64,000 nt of DNA from Serinus canaria (GCF_022539315.1 NC_066313.1:71241934-71305933); one strand, 5' to 3'; shown: positions 47,240 through 60,776, numbered from the stretch's first letter. Notes: generated by a model not told the origin, from the sequence alone. A program made the numbers and translations.

Positions 47240-48748
47240 AGAATTTCTTTGTACATTTCTTAGGGTCCATACTATAGAAGTGTCCATATTAAACAGCAGG
47301 TTCTTAGCTGTGTTTAAAATAAAGGAAAATTATAGAAATGTACACATGGCATAATATATGTATTACATTAATGAAAAATGAGAAAAGGACAAAAACACAG
47401 AATTACTGTTAGGAATATTTGAAATGGCATAGCATTTGCAGAGAGAGAAAACATGACAAAGAAAATTTAATGGGATGATGTTATAAATTAATTGGACCTT
47501 GATGACAATAGTTCCCATGCTGGAAGCAAAGAAAACCAGTCACCTTTGAGAAAAAGGGGACTGGATTATCATCCTGGGTGACCTTGAATGGAATTCAATG
47601 ACTTTTATTAAAAGAAAGATGAACATGATTTTTTAGGACACCTCCGCATAGCAAATAAAAATATGATCAAGAGTTAGCATAATTTTCCTGACTTCAACAT
47701 CTTTCAATTTCAGCAATAAAGACATTAATATTTATGAATATACTGTGAGAAAGCAAATACTTCAGGATTAAGGTTTTTTCTTCAGATTTTTATTTTATGA
47801 TTGTGTTTTATCCTATGACAATGGTGATAATGACTTATTCTGACAAGCCTGTGACTATATTATATCTAAAATACATAGACTCATACTTCATTTCTCCACT
47901 GATTCAGTTGTTTCTGGAGCAGTTACCACCCATCACAACTTTTTTCAATTAGATTCTACAGGCTCCTATTCTCTCTGACAGAATAATAGTCAATAAACTT
48001 TCCATCACCTAGATATCACCTGTTTTATGCAGCATATGCAACACATTTATTCACATTGAATATAGTTACTGTTCGGTAAGCCTCCTCATATATTTTATGG
48101 TAGATGTGCACTTTATATATTGCTACATCATGGCCATTTCATCGACAAAGAAACAAGTTATTTGGATCTTGTGTGTTCCATAACGTATTTCCATATGTAT
48201 ATTCTTCATGGTGACATAGATACAGTTTATTATATAAACCCTATGTATGCTTTATATATAGTCTCCCTCTCATATATATGTATATATTTATATACAGTAC
48301 AGTAACCTGTACTTTCCTATTTTCTTTCTTTACAAAAAATCATTACAATTGAGAAGTCCAAGCATAAAATAAAGATCAACATCATGGATCTTAAAAATTA
48401 ACTTAGCATGCAAGTCAGGTAAACACTTTTAAAACCTGCTGATGAGACAAATGATCAGATAAATAACATAAAAATGTATAAATTGTTCATTGAAGGGCTG
48501 GAATACATCTCATTGCACTTGTCTTCCTTCCTCCCCAACTTGCTTATCAAAACAACACCACTTATGTAACACCACTAAGTGGCTTGAGTAAATTGAGAAT
48601 GCAATGTATTTGGTTATTTCATATTTTTCATTAAAAAAAAAGTGAACTTCAAACATCTTAACATGGTTTGGCTAGAGAGGATGAGATGAGTTGGTTTTTT
48701 TTTTTTTTTTTGCAAACCCAGATGTCCTTCAAGCTATTCAACTCTAGG

Positions 48749-49430
48749 TGTTGGTGGGTTTACATGGCAAGGTTTTGTTAGCCGGAGAGCTACAGGCCAC
48801 AGGCATGGCACCTGTAAGTAGAGGCCAGAAGCTGTTGTCATGTCCAAAAGAGCCAGTTCCACCCAGCTCAAGATGGATCCAGAAAAATGAAACAATCAGA
48901 AATTTTTGTGGCACCTCTACGGTAACATATTCAAAAAAGGGTAAAAACTGCCCTAAAACAGCAGATGAGAGAGAGGAGTGAGAAAATCTGAGAGAAATAA
49001 CCCTGCAGATACCAGGGTCATTGAAGAAAGAAGTGGAGGAGATGCTCCAGGTGCCAGAGGAGAGATTCCCCAGCAACTCATGGAGAAGATCATACTTATG
49101 TAGGTTGTTCCCCTGCACACCATGGAGGTCTACAGTGGAGCAGAGAAATTGGTACTAAAGTTGAGCCAAGGAACAAGGAGAGAGTCAGGGCAAAGTGCTC
49201 TAAGATTTTTTCTGATTTCTCATTATTTTATTCTGCTTTTGTTGGCAATAAACTAAATTAATTTCCCCAAAACTGAGTTTGGTTTTGTCTGTGCTGGCAG
49301 TTGGTGAGTGATCTCCCTGTCCTTATTCCAGCTCATGAACTTTTCACTGTAATTTCTCTTCCCTGTCCAATTAAGGAAAGGGAGTGAGAGAGCAGTTTGT
49401 TGCACACCTGACAGTCAGCCAAGGTCAACA
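48749..49430 (+). mobile_element. Near full-length LTR of the repeated ERVL-like family
   Basis: Starts TGTTGGTG and ends GGTCAACA, an inverted TGTTG/CAACA terminus. It has AATAAA at 49247-49252 and a T17 run just upstream of its left end. Order of shared blocks: CATGGCAAGGTTTTGTTAG, GATGGATCCAGAAAAATGAA, CCTCTACGGTAACATATTC, GATGCTCCAGGTGCCAG, CTGGCAGTTGGTGAGTGATC, GAGAGAGCAGTTTGTTGC. It matches, in reverse complement, the two copies at 60.3-61.4 kb and, directly, the fragment at 21.27 kb. A similar repeat is, from memory, common across birds and was probably spread by an ERVL-type retrovirus. No clear target duplication. A 124-codon minus-strand open frame inside it is not a gene. Confidence 0.75.
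49247..49252 (+). promoter_or_regulatory. Polyadenylation signal of the LTR
   Basis: AATAAA in the 3' third of the LTR. Together with the TG...CA termini it sets the plus orientation. Confidence 0.6.
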
Positions 49431-52400
49431 CCGTTTTGTATTTTCCTTTTGTGTAGAGCCAAATGGATATGGAGGTTCTTGCTTTCAAGGAAAATTTGAA
49501 TTAAATTAACAAATTTAAATACACTAATGCCATAAAGAAGCCTTTTGTACGGCTAAATTCTTTAATCTGTGTTTTAAATGAGAAACAATTGTAAGTAATT
49601 TCCAAATATATTCTTTCAGTGTTCAAGAGAAATGTTATATGCTACTACTGAATCACGGAGGTTTTAAGGGATTTTACTCAAGAATCATTTTATTGTTGCC
49701 ACAAAAAAATTTAATACCACAGTTAAAAATTTAATACCCCCTCTGGCTATGTACATTTTATTTGCATGTGAAAATAAAATCATTCTTCTGCTATCCTATC
49801 AGAGCTTTGTAACAAAGATCATTTTTCTTTTAATCAATGTATTTTTGTTTAATATTTATTACTTTAATTAAGCTCATTAATTCTAAATATTTATAGCAAA
49901 ATTCAATTCTATTGACTTAGTATTCAACATGACATATGTAGTTACTGCCTGTACAATAGAATGGAGTCAGAACCTTTAGAAATATTTTGTCGCTTTTCTT
50001 CTGTTGGTGGTCTGAAAAATTAAATGCTGGTATGTGAAGTGTTTCATCTGAAACCGTAGAAGAATAAATGGAATTTCTCTGCTCAGATGATTTGCATCAA
50101 AGAACTCAAAGCCACTGTCAGTATGCTAATCTAAAGGGCTCCACACTAGCAAGCCAAACAAGGACTCTGTTCAGGCACAGGAAGATACTTTTCCATGGTG
50201 TTTGGCTCTAGCTGGCCCTTTTCTAGACAGAGCTTGGAAACAATGAAAGAGGTAGCACTCATTTTATCAAATCAAAGATGCCATGAATAGGGCCATCCTG
50301 CTCTTAAGGGAACAAGTTCAATCACAAAGCTGTAAACTATGGCCTACTTCCCGTCCTTCGGGACAGAGAAAGAGCCTGACTGGGACTTATTTATATCATA
50401 ATTTTATTCAAGATGATGCAATTTCCAGTACATGAATTACTACTGACTCTGTGTAATGTTTAGCAATCAATTTGAAACTAGATTCCTGGGAAAATCAGCT
50501 AGTCAAGTTTAGGGACCTCTTTAGCTGACATGACTTGTTCAAATTGAGGCAATATGAAAAATTCTCTAGATTTTGTTGAATATATTGACTATCTATTCTT
50601 ACATTATTATAATTCCTCACTTACATGCTCCTACCCTCCCATACTGAGGGATCTGCACCAGCAGCTGAATCCCACCCAAAGGTCTGAAGTGTAAAGGTAT
50701 CTTTCAGGATATATTTCAGTCTGCAGTACTGAGATTAGTGTTTATGAGTATTCATCCCACTACGGTTTATTCAAACTAATTTCCACTTCTAAACTCCACA
50801 GTTATCATGATGGAGTCTGTTATAGACCATCCAACCAGAAAGAAGAGAAAGGCAATATTCTATAATTAAAACTCCTCGAACATTGTGAAGCTACTCAGGA
50901 ATATTCAGGAGTGAAGCACATGGAAAACTATTTGTGTGCTAAGTTATGTATAAAATTATTCACTTACTAACATATGTTATTTTCTAGAGTATTCTGGCCT
51001 AGGAAAGCAAATAAGCACATATGGAAGGAAGAAGCATGCAGGTAACCAATAAGGTCTATATGAACTGGAGGCTGACTGACAGAAAGGCATTTTTAACTAG
51101 AAAGAAAGCCATAGCTAATGAATGATACCTTGTAAAATGTTCAGAAACTGGTGCAGTTCTGGAGGAAGCTGAAGAAATCAAAGATTGAAATTGATTCATT
51201 TGTATCAAATCCTCTTACTGATGAGAAAAAAATCAGTTTTTAGGCCTATGAGATATACATGAAATATACTGCTTCCTGGTTGTTTAGAGAACAAGCAGGA
51301 AAGTGCCACATAAAACTAACTGCACACTTAGGGCTAAAGGGTGGCTAAAAGGATTTGCACCATTTGTTTATACACTTAAGATTTTTCAGTCACACAGCTC
51401 TGTATGTCTGGATCCTATAGATTCTGAAAAATTCTGTGTTTCATCCTCCTTTTTTTCATATTGACCAGCAATATAAAACTTGCCTAATGAATTGCATAAA
51501 TTACCTATTATAGGAATTGCAAAACCAGTAAAAACCTGCTGTCCCAAAAGGCAAGGTCTTAACATATAAATACATGGGAGCCAACACCTTAATAGCCATT
51601 ACTATCTCGCGCAATATAATTTATGGATGATTTTTGATTTCACAGGGATGCCAGACGTAATCGTGGGACTGTGGGGGTTTTGCATTTTGCCTTTTTTTTT
51701 TTTTTTTAAACTAATTTGTGGCAGAGAATGCTCTGGCCAACAAAAGAAATAAACTTTCCAGTCTCTCAGATATCATCTGGACTTGGCAGCAATACAGTAA
51801 TATTGCTTTGAGGTCTGTAATTACTAATTTATTTGCAAAGGTAGGAAATAAGACTTATCTCTCTAAAGATCAAATGTTTGCACTGCAAAGAAAAAACTAT
51901 AACAGTAATAAAATATTGCTTGACTAAAATGAAAAATAAAAAAGGAAACAGAAGAACTTCTTGAGAGGCTTCTCAATTATTTCTTAATTTCATGGCATGA
52001 AATAGGAGGAGTCTTACAAAAAAATCCAACAACTTTGTGAAAAACATACAGGTAGTTCAATTCAAGGACGTGCTAAACTTGTTTTTTTTGACACTCTACC
52101 TTCATACGTTAAAGTTATGACAAGAAGTAGCAGCTCTACATTACAGCTTATTAAAAAGGGTTCTAAGACACTGATGTTCTGCACATGAAGCAATTTTATA
52201 AGTTTGATCTAAATCAGAAGGAACAATTGGTACAAAATATATAATTAAAAAACATTAAGTATAAAATAAAATGCAACTCCTGCACTTTGTATATGCTTCC
52301 GTCTCTTCATCCAAACTTTTAACCAATTACTTTTTGAATATTGTAAGACTTCTATCTTTTCTGTTCTGCCAAGGAACCCTATAATAGTCAAAGAAGAAAG

Positions 52401-54479
52401 TCTTTAGTTGTGTCTTTATTCAAGATATTGTGTCGTCTGGAGATGAGGTACCAAAGAAATTGTCTCAGTTTTAAAAAGTCAAAAGAGTAAGACATAATAG
52501 ATCTATAAGTGAACCCTCTACATCCAGTATGAACTGCATCTGATTGTCAAGAGCTAATTCCTTCTGCCTCAACATTTGTCTTTCTACTGATATTTGTTCT
52601 TTCTTTTAATATGTTTGTGTTATTACAGACTGGCTGTTTCTCAGGATTCTGTCTGCATCATATTTATTTCAGAGTTAGTTATATGGAAATTGATGCATAT
52701 AAATCATCATTCAATTCACTATTTTATTATAAATACCAACAATATTATTTCAGCAGACTGGTTTGTTAGCTCCAAAAATATATTGATTTTTGCTTGTTAA
52801 AGGTGAGGAACTGTAGGCTTTTGGTACTGAGGTCAAATTCTACCTCCAGTTAGAAAGGTCTAATAGGACTGAAGGTTGTGGTGTAAAGCCTGTGCACTGC
52901 CTATGTGACACAATACTGACCCCAGGTAAAATCAGATTGTTCATGTCCATGAGTATTCAAACCCTTGCCTATCTTCTGAGAATTAACAGAAGTTTAAATT
53001 AACACCAGTAATGGTGGAAACCTTGGTCTAATAGAAAACTGTTTGGAGTATCCTGCGTAAGTACTGCGGTCTGTGAGTAAATCATCACAACATAGACTCA
53101 CTGACTTTAACCAGATGAAGTGAGTTTCATGTTGGGAAAACAAATGTTACAAAAATCTCAGGAGCAGCATTTTGACCTTTTTTTCTTCTCCAGTAAATGA
53201 TAGCTTTTCATGTATCTGATTGTTACTTCTATGCAGGTAAAATATCAATAATATGGTAACACAAATCATAGGTTTGTTTAATTATTTACCAATCATTATC
53301 TGAAAATTAAGTTATATATCAATACTAAAAGTCATATTACAACTTATTAGCATGTGGAAAAAATAAACCTGTTTGCATCTCAGTAAATAAGACTCTATGA
53401 TTTCAAGAACTGAAGGAGACCCTAAGACGAAAGATGACGTATTCAATAATAATTTTTCAGGAGTCATTTTGAAGTATGAAAATTTGGGCTATATGAGTAA
53501 GATGAGGTTGAGGCCAAAATATTTTATTTTAAGGACAATATTGTGAAGACAATCCATAATGTCTGTAAAACCTGGAACAATTCTGAATTCTCCCATATAC
53601 TTTAAAATGTCTTGCACTCACCTCTAAACTAAAGTGGAAAAAATAAACCACAGCAGTAGCCTTGAGTTAGAAAGCACTTTAAAAGATTTAGAAGTTTGAA
53701 CCAATCCTCAACTATTAAGTTATGAGAAAACAAGGTTGAAGATCTCACCAGTAAAAATAATAAATTCTGGCATTACTATAGAAAGCGGTTTAAGTTATCA
53801 TGCTTTACCTTTCCCAGAGTTCTGTTACAGCTGTAGCATCATTTAAGGAAGTGTCAGGTGTCAGTGAAGAAATAGAAAATTAAACTTACTTTGTCTGATT
53901 CATAACAGTCAGGTAAGGTTACTTTAAGCAATACCAGTGAAGGTTCCAATTAATGTAACACTCCATGGGAGCATATTAGCAGCACTCACACAATCAGTTA
54001 CAGCAGACACACTGCTGCTTTTTTTACTCTGTTTCCTATCATGTCTCTTTTACAGCATGCTTGCAGATCAAATATTGCTGTACATTTTGCATAATAATAA
54101 TATGAAAAATTTCCAAATTCTAAAGGATCTTGCCTTTATTAGATTTTCTCTTTGTCACCTACAGTGTGTGATACTTCAGTGAGATACTTAATTCAGAAAT
54201 AACACATTCTAGTGTAAAATAGTAAGTTGAAGTAAATGAAATAATTATCATTATCAAGAATTCAATAGGTGTTCCTTGATGTGTTAGGAAAAAAAAGCAT
54301 AAAAATCCAATCTTTTAGTTACCATAGTAATTTTAATCGATTAAACTAATCTTCTTGCTAAAACTGTTTTCTCCATTTGCTTGATCCAATGCTTATTTTA
54401 GACAAAATTCCTGGTGTCCTTAATGATGAAATGTTATATTCTTTCCTGGGTCAACATCAATTTAAAATGTCAGTACATA

Positions 54480-54517
54480 AAGAGACTGTACTTCGGTGAA
54501 GAGACTGTACTTCGGTG
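54480..54517 (+). repeat. Perfect 19-bp tandem duplication
   Basis: Two identical copies of AAGAGACTGTACTTCGGTG. Confidence 0.9.
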
Positions 54518-57049
54518 CATGTTGAAAAGTTCATATAATATTGGCAGAATAGTGACTGTGATATAAAGCCATACTAATATAACAGCTTAAAATGTACCAG
54601 AGTACGGAGGGCTGTACCCTCAGTGTTAACAAAATTATGAAACAGTGATAGGAGTGGTCACTGTTAAAGGAAGCTGACTTCTGTAAACTTAATGCTCAAG
54701 GGATTTCTTCTCTTCCACTTCTTTGCTGCTGTTCATGTTTGCAGGTCCATCCAGAAGCAAGGCAGAACATGTATGCCAGAGATCCAGTTATACACACTCA
54801 CAGCATACACACAGCACTTGTATAGATTATGTGTACACAATGACCCAGTCCCTCCTTCCAGCTGAGCAGGATGAAGACTCATCAGTGAACTTATGTACTC
54901 CTTTGATTTCCCAAATCATTCCCAATTTTTTGGAACACTCAAACACTCTGGTTTGTTCCAAGGTTAGACTCTGTTTATGCAGGCTCCAGATTCAACCTCA
55001 AGTCTTTCCAGACTATGTCTTCCTCCTACTTTACCAGCTGGTGTAGGCTGAGGATAAGTAGCAAAGCAATCACAAAGAATGGAGAATAATATCACACCCC
55101 AAGTAGGAATATAACTTAATAATTAAACATGACAGACTGTGTTGATCAGGAACAGTGATTGGCCATCCAAGCAGATTCACCAACAGCATATTTACATATG
55201 TATGGCCCCTTTTATCCTCTCTCCAGTTTAACACAGTCATTCCCCACGCCCCCCCCCATCCAACTTGACCCCTCCTTTTGACTTTTTATCCGAACATCCC
55301 ATGTTGCTTACATTTACACTAACAGATAAATTTCCTATATTGAATTTTATGTAATCACACAAGTAATCACAGACTCCCTTAATAATCTTATGAGACCTGT
55401 GATCATTTTTTTTCCCCTTTCTTACCAGCTATGAAATTCTGGCTCAACATCTATAAGACTACAGTTGAGAGGTTGCCTCAATGACACTTCAGTCAGTAAG
55501 CTGAGAGCTCTGATCTTTGAAAATACATGTATATTAAAAACAAAAATTCTTACTGGGTTTCACTTTTCAGGAATTCATTTGAAAAACTCAGGTGATTCAT
55601 TACCTACTTACTTCTGAATACAGGGGAATTGATTTTCCAAGTTAGCAGCAAATTATCCTCTTAAGCTGTTTTAGAAGGTTGTAGTCTCTCTCCAATGATC
55701 CTTTTAGAAGGATGTAGTCTCTCTCTTTCATTCACATCTCTTGGAATTTCACAGAGACAGAGGAGTTCTCACAGTGGCCCCCAAATATAAACAGAAAGTC
55801 GTTTTCTCTGTAGCACTTGAAAAACATGGAGCTACTTTTTTGGAGGACATAGTCAGGTTTTCCCTAATGACACTGCTTTATAAAGAACTTGAAGGGTGAG
55901 ATTCACTTTGAACATGTAGGTGCCTATATCTAGGTATCTAGCAGTGCACATCTACAAATAGAATTAAATATGTTCTGTCCATTTATTATATGGAATCTGT
56001 AGAAACATTGAGCTCCTCTTAGACATCTGCAGTTTGTCCAGTAAAAAGCCTTGTAACAAGCAATTGACTGTGTTCACATGGTATTATCCTCACTTGCCAA
56101 AATGGAATCATTCAAGAAATCACTAAGGCATCCCTCCTGGTTTCCAGGTGTGGAGACAGAAAGGAAAGAATCTCTGCTATGTCCTAAGGCTTGTCAAATA
56201 TCCCTGCACTGCAAGCTTGGGCATCCTGTGTCAGTTCAGAGACCACGGGGGCCTACCTGTGGCAACTGCATTAACCTTCTCAGGACTAAATTAAGCAGCC
56301 TGAATCACATACTGTAGTGAGGAATTACTGCTTGTTGTTTATTGAGAATGAAGTGCAAGATAATGCCATTCAGAATTTCTTTTCTGTTGCCCAAAGCACT
56401 GACATCACAGAAATCATGGCTAAGATTCAGGATGAATTATTTAAATACAGGCTGGGAAAGAAGCCCAGAAACAATAACATTTTTTAAAAGTAAAACAATC
56501 TAAAAAAGAAATAAGTTCTAAAAAGGTGAAATTAGTTGGCTATTGAAACAAACAATTGAAAATTGGCATATATTTCACAAATGTGCTCATTTGTGTTTAT
56601 GTAGCCATATTTTTGGTGTATGTGAGGAAGAAAAATTTAGAAAATTGGTACTGGAAAAAATGATTTAAAAGGATTATGAATTTATTTTTTTATTTATTTA
56701 TTATTGTTTTTTATTTTAAAAGTTCCTGCTTATACACAAAGATGTAGTGAAAGAGTAAAGAATAGACTTTAATGAAATAAAATAATTTTTCCCTCAAGAA
56801 TTTGTCTAAAATAAATTGAACTTTTTGTACACTTGAGTAAAAAACTTTAAATGGATGATCAAACATTGTATTGTGTTAACTGGGAGTCTTTTCTGACTGT
56901 CTTCCTAGCTACTATTTGCTACTGTATCTGAGGTCAGGACTTCATTATCTGCTTAGGAATCAATATTCTAGGAATAAAAGCAATAATTTAAAGAGAAAAA
57001 CCTATCATACAAGAGCCAAAAAAATTTTAAAAGAAGAAAAAAATAGTGT

Positions 57050-57068
57050 AATAATAATAATAATAATA
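57050..57068. repeat. (ATA)n microsatellite
   Basis: About six ATA/TAA units. Confidence 0.85.
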
Positions 57069-57869
57069 CAAATTTCGTTCCAGAGTTTGAAAATATATTC
57101 AACAGTACTTATCTCTATTTTTTTCCTCTTTGGTGTTCTACACATCTTTTGCATCATGATCATAATGACTGATGCTTTTAACTTCATCTGTCCTTCACAG
57201 ACTGCAGTGTAGCTATCTATATCCAGGCTTGTAATTTAGATGGCACTTACATTCGATGGCAAAAATATGGTTCTTGTCAGGAATGATTCACCAAACTTAT
57301 TTTAGTTGTTTATGCAAATACAAAATCAAAGTCATTCTAGAAGTTCCCATTTCTGCCCTTCAACTACATAGGAAGTTCATACAATGAACTGAAATGGTGG
57401 CATCTGGTTTTTTAGGCTTCTGAAATCAGACAGAATGAAGTACTTTATCAGGAACAATTTGGCTCCATACTGCAGTAAAGTAGAAATATACTACTCCTCC
57501 ATGGTGGGTAAAAAGAGTTTTGTTTTCTGTCAGGGAATGGCTACAATGAAAAAGTTGCCCTCCATTCCACAAGACAGGTCTGCATCAAAGGCTTTAACAC
57601 AATGTAAGGAAGAGAAGAGAACCTGGATTGAAAAGGGAATGATATTTGAAAAAGAAGAATATAGATGAGCTGTAAACTCGAAGACACAAGTCAATGCTAA
57701 ATTGATGAGAATTGATGCATTGTCTTTATGAAATTATTCGCACATTACTATAATGTGGTTGCTGAGATATTATTTGGAAATGGCTAATGGCTGTAAGAGA
57801 AAATGAGGTGATAGGTCTTTTGAAAAATATTAAAAACATTATTATTCTTGCATAAATTAGATACATATC

Positions 57870-58515
57870 TGTCCTGGGATGACTTTTGATGCTGAATTGT
57901 GTCTCCATGCATCTGTTTAGCCCAGAAATAAGTCTTGCACCTCTGGGGGGAGAAGGAGAAGTGGTGGAATGTCTGAGACAGCTGTATTCAAGAACATAAA
58001 GGTAAGAGCTTCAGCATTCTCTCTCATGGACTGTGTTTTCTGCAGCATGGACAGTGGGAGAGAGCTCTCCTTCGCTTTTTAGTTAGTTTTTTTTAACTAG
58101 CTGAGGCAGAGAAGTTTCCTGGACTGTGACTTTTCTTTTTCTTGGAACTGATCAGCCCAGCTCTGAACTGAAAACCCAGAAAAACACTGGGAGCTCACAC
58201 CTGTGGTCCATTGGGGCCTGGGATGTGGCATTTTCCAGTGCTGGAGGGACTGATATGAGACTGAGAGAGCCGAGCTACAAACCACAAAAAAGTACTTTTT
58301 GAATATGCTATCTCTTCAGAACAACAAGAGGTTACATTGTTTAATATTATTTATTTTTTATGCTTGTGAATGCTTTGTTTGTTAAATAAACAGTTTTTTT
58401 CTACTTTCCTCCAAGGAAATCTTTTCCCAGACCAGCTGGGGGAGAGGCCACTTCCAACTGCTTTCTAGAGGGTCCCCTTTGTAAATTTCCTCCCAAATTT
58501 GCCTAAACCAGGACA
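57870..58515 (+). mobile_element. Complete-looking solo LTR, songbird ERVL-like type
   Basis: A 646-bp element with termini TGTCCTGG and CCAGGACA, a perfect 8-bp inverted repeat. Flanking five-mers are ATATC (57865-57869) and AGATC (58516-58520), a target duplication with one change. The AATAAA signal is at 58385-58390. Recognisable words include TAACTAGCTGAGGCAGAGAA, CTCTGAACTGAAAACCCAGA, CATTGGGGCCTGGGATGTGG and CAGACCAGCTGGGGGAGAGG. I associate these from memory with an abundant LTR of passerine genomes. The 5-bp duplication fits ERVL. No internal retroviral region follows, so it is solo. It seems the least decayed element in the window. Confidence 0.85.
58385..58390 (+). promoter_or_regulatory. 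Polyadenylation signal of the LTR
   Basis: AATAAA at 58385-58390, followed by a T-rich stretch, in the expected position for the LTR R region. Confidence 0.65.
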
Positions 58516-59261
58516 AGATCATCTTTTTTTCCTGTCTTTCACAACACCTCTTTATCTCCTTATGTCATTTGATGCAAATTATGGTTCTTCTGTATCTACA
58601 GCTACCTTTTTCCATGTAGGTTTTCCTCAGTTAATGAGTTCTTTCAGTTGCTTTCCACCTTTTCATGAATACAGCTGCATACACATATGCACATACGTGC
58701 ACATGCACACAAAAAACCCCAACCCATATATACTCTCTGTTATTTAAATATAGTGACTCCCAAATGGTTCTGAACAAGCATTTTTGTATTTTCTAGGTGT
58801 TTTAAACTCTAGTGTTTGAAGTTGCTTAGTGTTCTTCCACATGATATGAATTTACTTTTGGTAAATTATAATTCAATAAGTAAGCATACCTCAATTAGCT
58901 TCAATGTTCACACTCACTTAGTTAATCAAATAAATCTTATATATATTTGCTATAAAATGGAATTTAATTACATGACATCAAGTTTTCAGAATTCATGATA
59001 GTAATAAAATATTATCTTTAAACAGAGTTTTTAAAAAATGCAACAACATTGGTAGAAAACAAAACTGTTTTTACAAAAAGTACAATTTAAATTGAAAAGA
59101 CCTACCTAAAATAACTGAGATGAAGAAATTACCTTTAAGAAATTTTCTGTCCTCGGGGTTATCCACTACAATAAACTGATGGTGTATGTGCTCAGGCTTC
59201 TTTGTATTCTTTAGGTAAATATAAAAGCAATTTGGCTAAAGAGTTAAACCAAGTGCTAAAA
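58516..59261. other. AT-rich stretch without a recognisable gene
   Basis: Short CA/ACAC-rich patch near 58680-58712; otherwise nothing I can support. Confidence 0.5.
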
Positions 59262-59425
59262 AAGGCTTCCTAGAAGCCCCAAGCCAGCCAGTGTTTAAAA
59301 AACATTTGAACAATGCATTTAAAACCATGCTTTACCTTTCAGTCACCCCTGAGGTGGTCAGGCAGTCGCATGATCATGGCAGATCTCTCCCTGCTGAAAT
59401 GGTCTGTTTTCTCTCATTCTAAAGA
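59262..59425 (+). mobile_element. CR1 LINE 3'-end fragment
   Basis: CAAGCCAGCCAGTGTTTAAA, ACATTTGAACAATGCATTTA and CCCTGAGGTGGTCAGGCAGT match the CR1 3' UTR just before its terminus, in plus orientation. The final ATTCT words are degraded. About 160 bp. Confidence 0.7.
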
Positions 59426-60304
59426 GATGTTTTGTGTTGCATTATTCAGAATATAGAAAAATTATCATAAATGCTATGTGTTTTAATTAGAAAAAATTTG
59501 CTTGCCTTTGAAAAAAAACACAAAATACCCAAAAGAAAAAAACTGAGCAGTCTTGCACATTGTTTTTACTGAAGAACTTGAAAGAAAACTGAGATACAAA
59601 TAGATGCAAATTTTCAAACCAGGCTTGTCTTTATTTTCTATCAGACATCTCATTAACTTTGACAATGTAACAGGCTGCTGAATACTAAGAAACCTGTTAT
59701 ATTTGACTACCGCAGATGTCTCTGTAGGTGTCTGTGAAGAGCACCCATCAAATTATCTTTGATTATTGAACAACATTTAGGATAACTAACAATTTTTAAT
59801 TAAAAAAATAAATATTATGTTCAATAATATCAACATTGTATGATTATAAACTGTTGTTTTAGCATGAAGAATTATTCTTCACACCACACAACTGAGGAAA
59901 TAAGTGTCATCAACTATTTTTCTGATAATGGGTATATCTGAGCTGTTAAAAAGCATAGTGAGAAGGGCCCTGGACTCAACTGACCCTAACTCACTTTTGA
60001 ATATTTAAATTCAGAGGAACTCCTGTCTTTAACACATCCTCTTTTGCTGCAGAAATTGAAAGTTAGGTATCCTCAAGTGATCAAAACTCACATCAATCAA
60101 AACTTACAGCTCAAGGCAAGTAATTTGAATATGCCACATAACAAAACAGAATTATTATTTTTTCAGTAACTAATAAATATATATACATACTCAAATTATT
60201 CCAGACCTGAAGAAAATCACCCCCTCCTAATTATTCAGTAGTGGTTATGATATAGGACAAAATTCAACCACGTTTTTTTCTTTTTTTATGCTGCTGAGAA
60301 CTCT
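59426..60304. other. AT-rich stretch without a recognisable gene
   Basis: Nothing I can support. Confidence 0.5.
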
Positions 60305-60776
60305 CATCAGTGTGGTAACTCTGTGGGTTGCAGTTTACTTCAGGACAGAACCACCTGCTCCAGCACGGGTTGTAGGGTGGATATCTGCTCCACCATGGTT
60401 GTCCATAGGCTACAGGGGGACTAAGAGCTTCACCATGGTCTTCTCCAAGAGATGGAGGGAAATGTCTGCTCTGATGCCTGGAGCACACCTGCTTTCCTTC
60501 TATTCTCACCTTGATGTCTGCTGGGATGTTTATGTCACATCTTGCTTAGACCTCTCTCTCACATACACCACTCAAAATTTTATTTTACCCTTTTTAAAAT
60601 GTGGTCCCACAAAAGTGCCAGCAGCACTGCTGATAGTCTCGGCTTTTGACAACAGCAGGTTTATTTTGGAGACCACTTCAAATGGTTCTGTCAGACATGG
60701 AGGCAGCTCCTGGTGTATTCTCACAGAAGCCACTTCTGGAGTCACTGCCCACTACAAAAACCTTACCACAAAAAGA
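60305..60776 (-). mobile_element. Truncated LTR of the repeated ERVL-like family, copy A
   Basis: In complement to the LTR at 48.75 kb: the order here is ACCTGCTCCAGCACGGG, GGATATCTGCTCCACCATGG, TTCACCATGGTCTTCTCCAA, TGATGCCTGGAGCACACCTG, CTTGATGTCTGCTGGGATG, TTCTCACAGAAGCCACTTC, AAAACCTTACCACAAAA. The 3' part of the LTR (left side) is missing, while the 5' (U3) end on the right is kept. A 190-codon plus-strand open frame at 60288-60860 runs antisense through this repeat. It is the longest frame in the window but has no gene-like support. Confidence 0.75.

Larger units (their letters stand above)
43751..48748. other. Five-kilobase AT-rich stretch without a recognisable gene
   Basis: No coding or RNA gene signal. 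Contains a perfect 24-base tandem duplication (43954-44001), a CAAA microsatellite (47215-47239) and a T17 run (48695-48711). Longest open frame 76 codons. Confidence 0.55.
49431..57869. other. Eight-kilobase AT-rich stretch without a recognisable gene
   Basis: No exon or RNA gene recognised. The segment 50080-50380 is less repetitive, with an octamer-like ATTTGCAT at 50090-50097, and may be conserved non-coding DNA. Segment 54720-55300 is GC-richer, with a 107-codon open frame (54723-55046) and scattered LTR-like words but no consistent order of signals. Small repeats are T16 at 51692-51707, a 19-bp tandem duplication at 54480-54517, C9 near 55249 and an ATA microsatellite at 57050-57068. 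Confidence 0.5.

Noticed and set aside
54720..55300. Possible LTR with ATAAAA and CCAAT-like words
   Set aside because: The boxes are in the wrong relative order for either strand, and no termini or polyadenylation signal fit.
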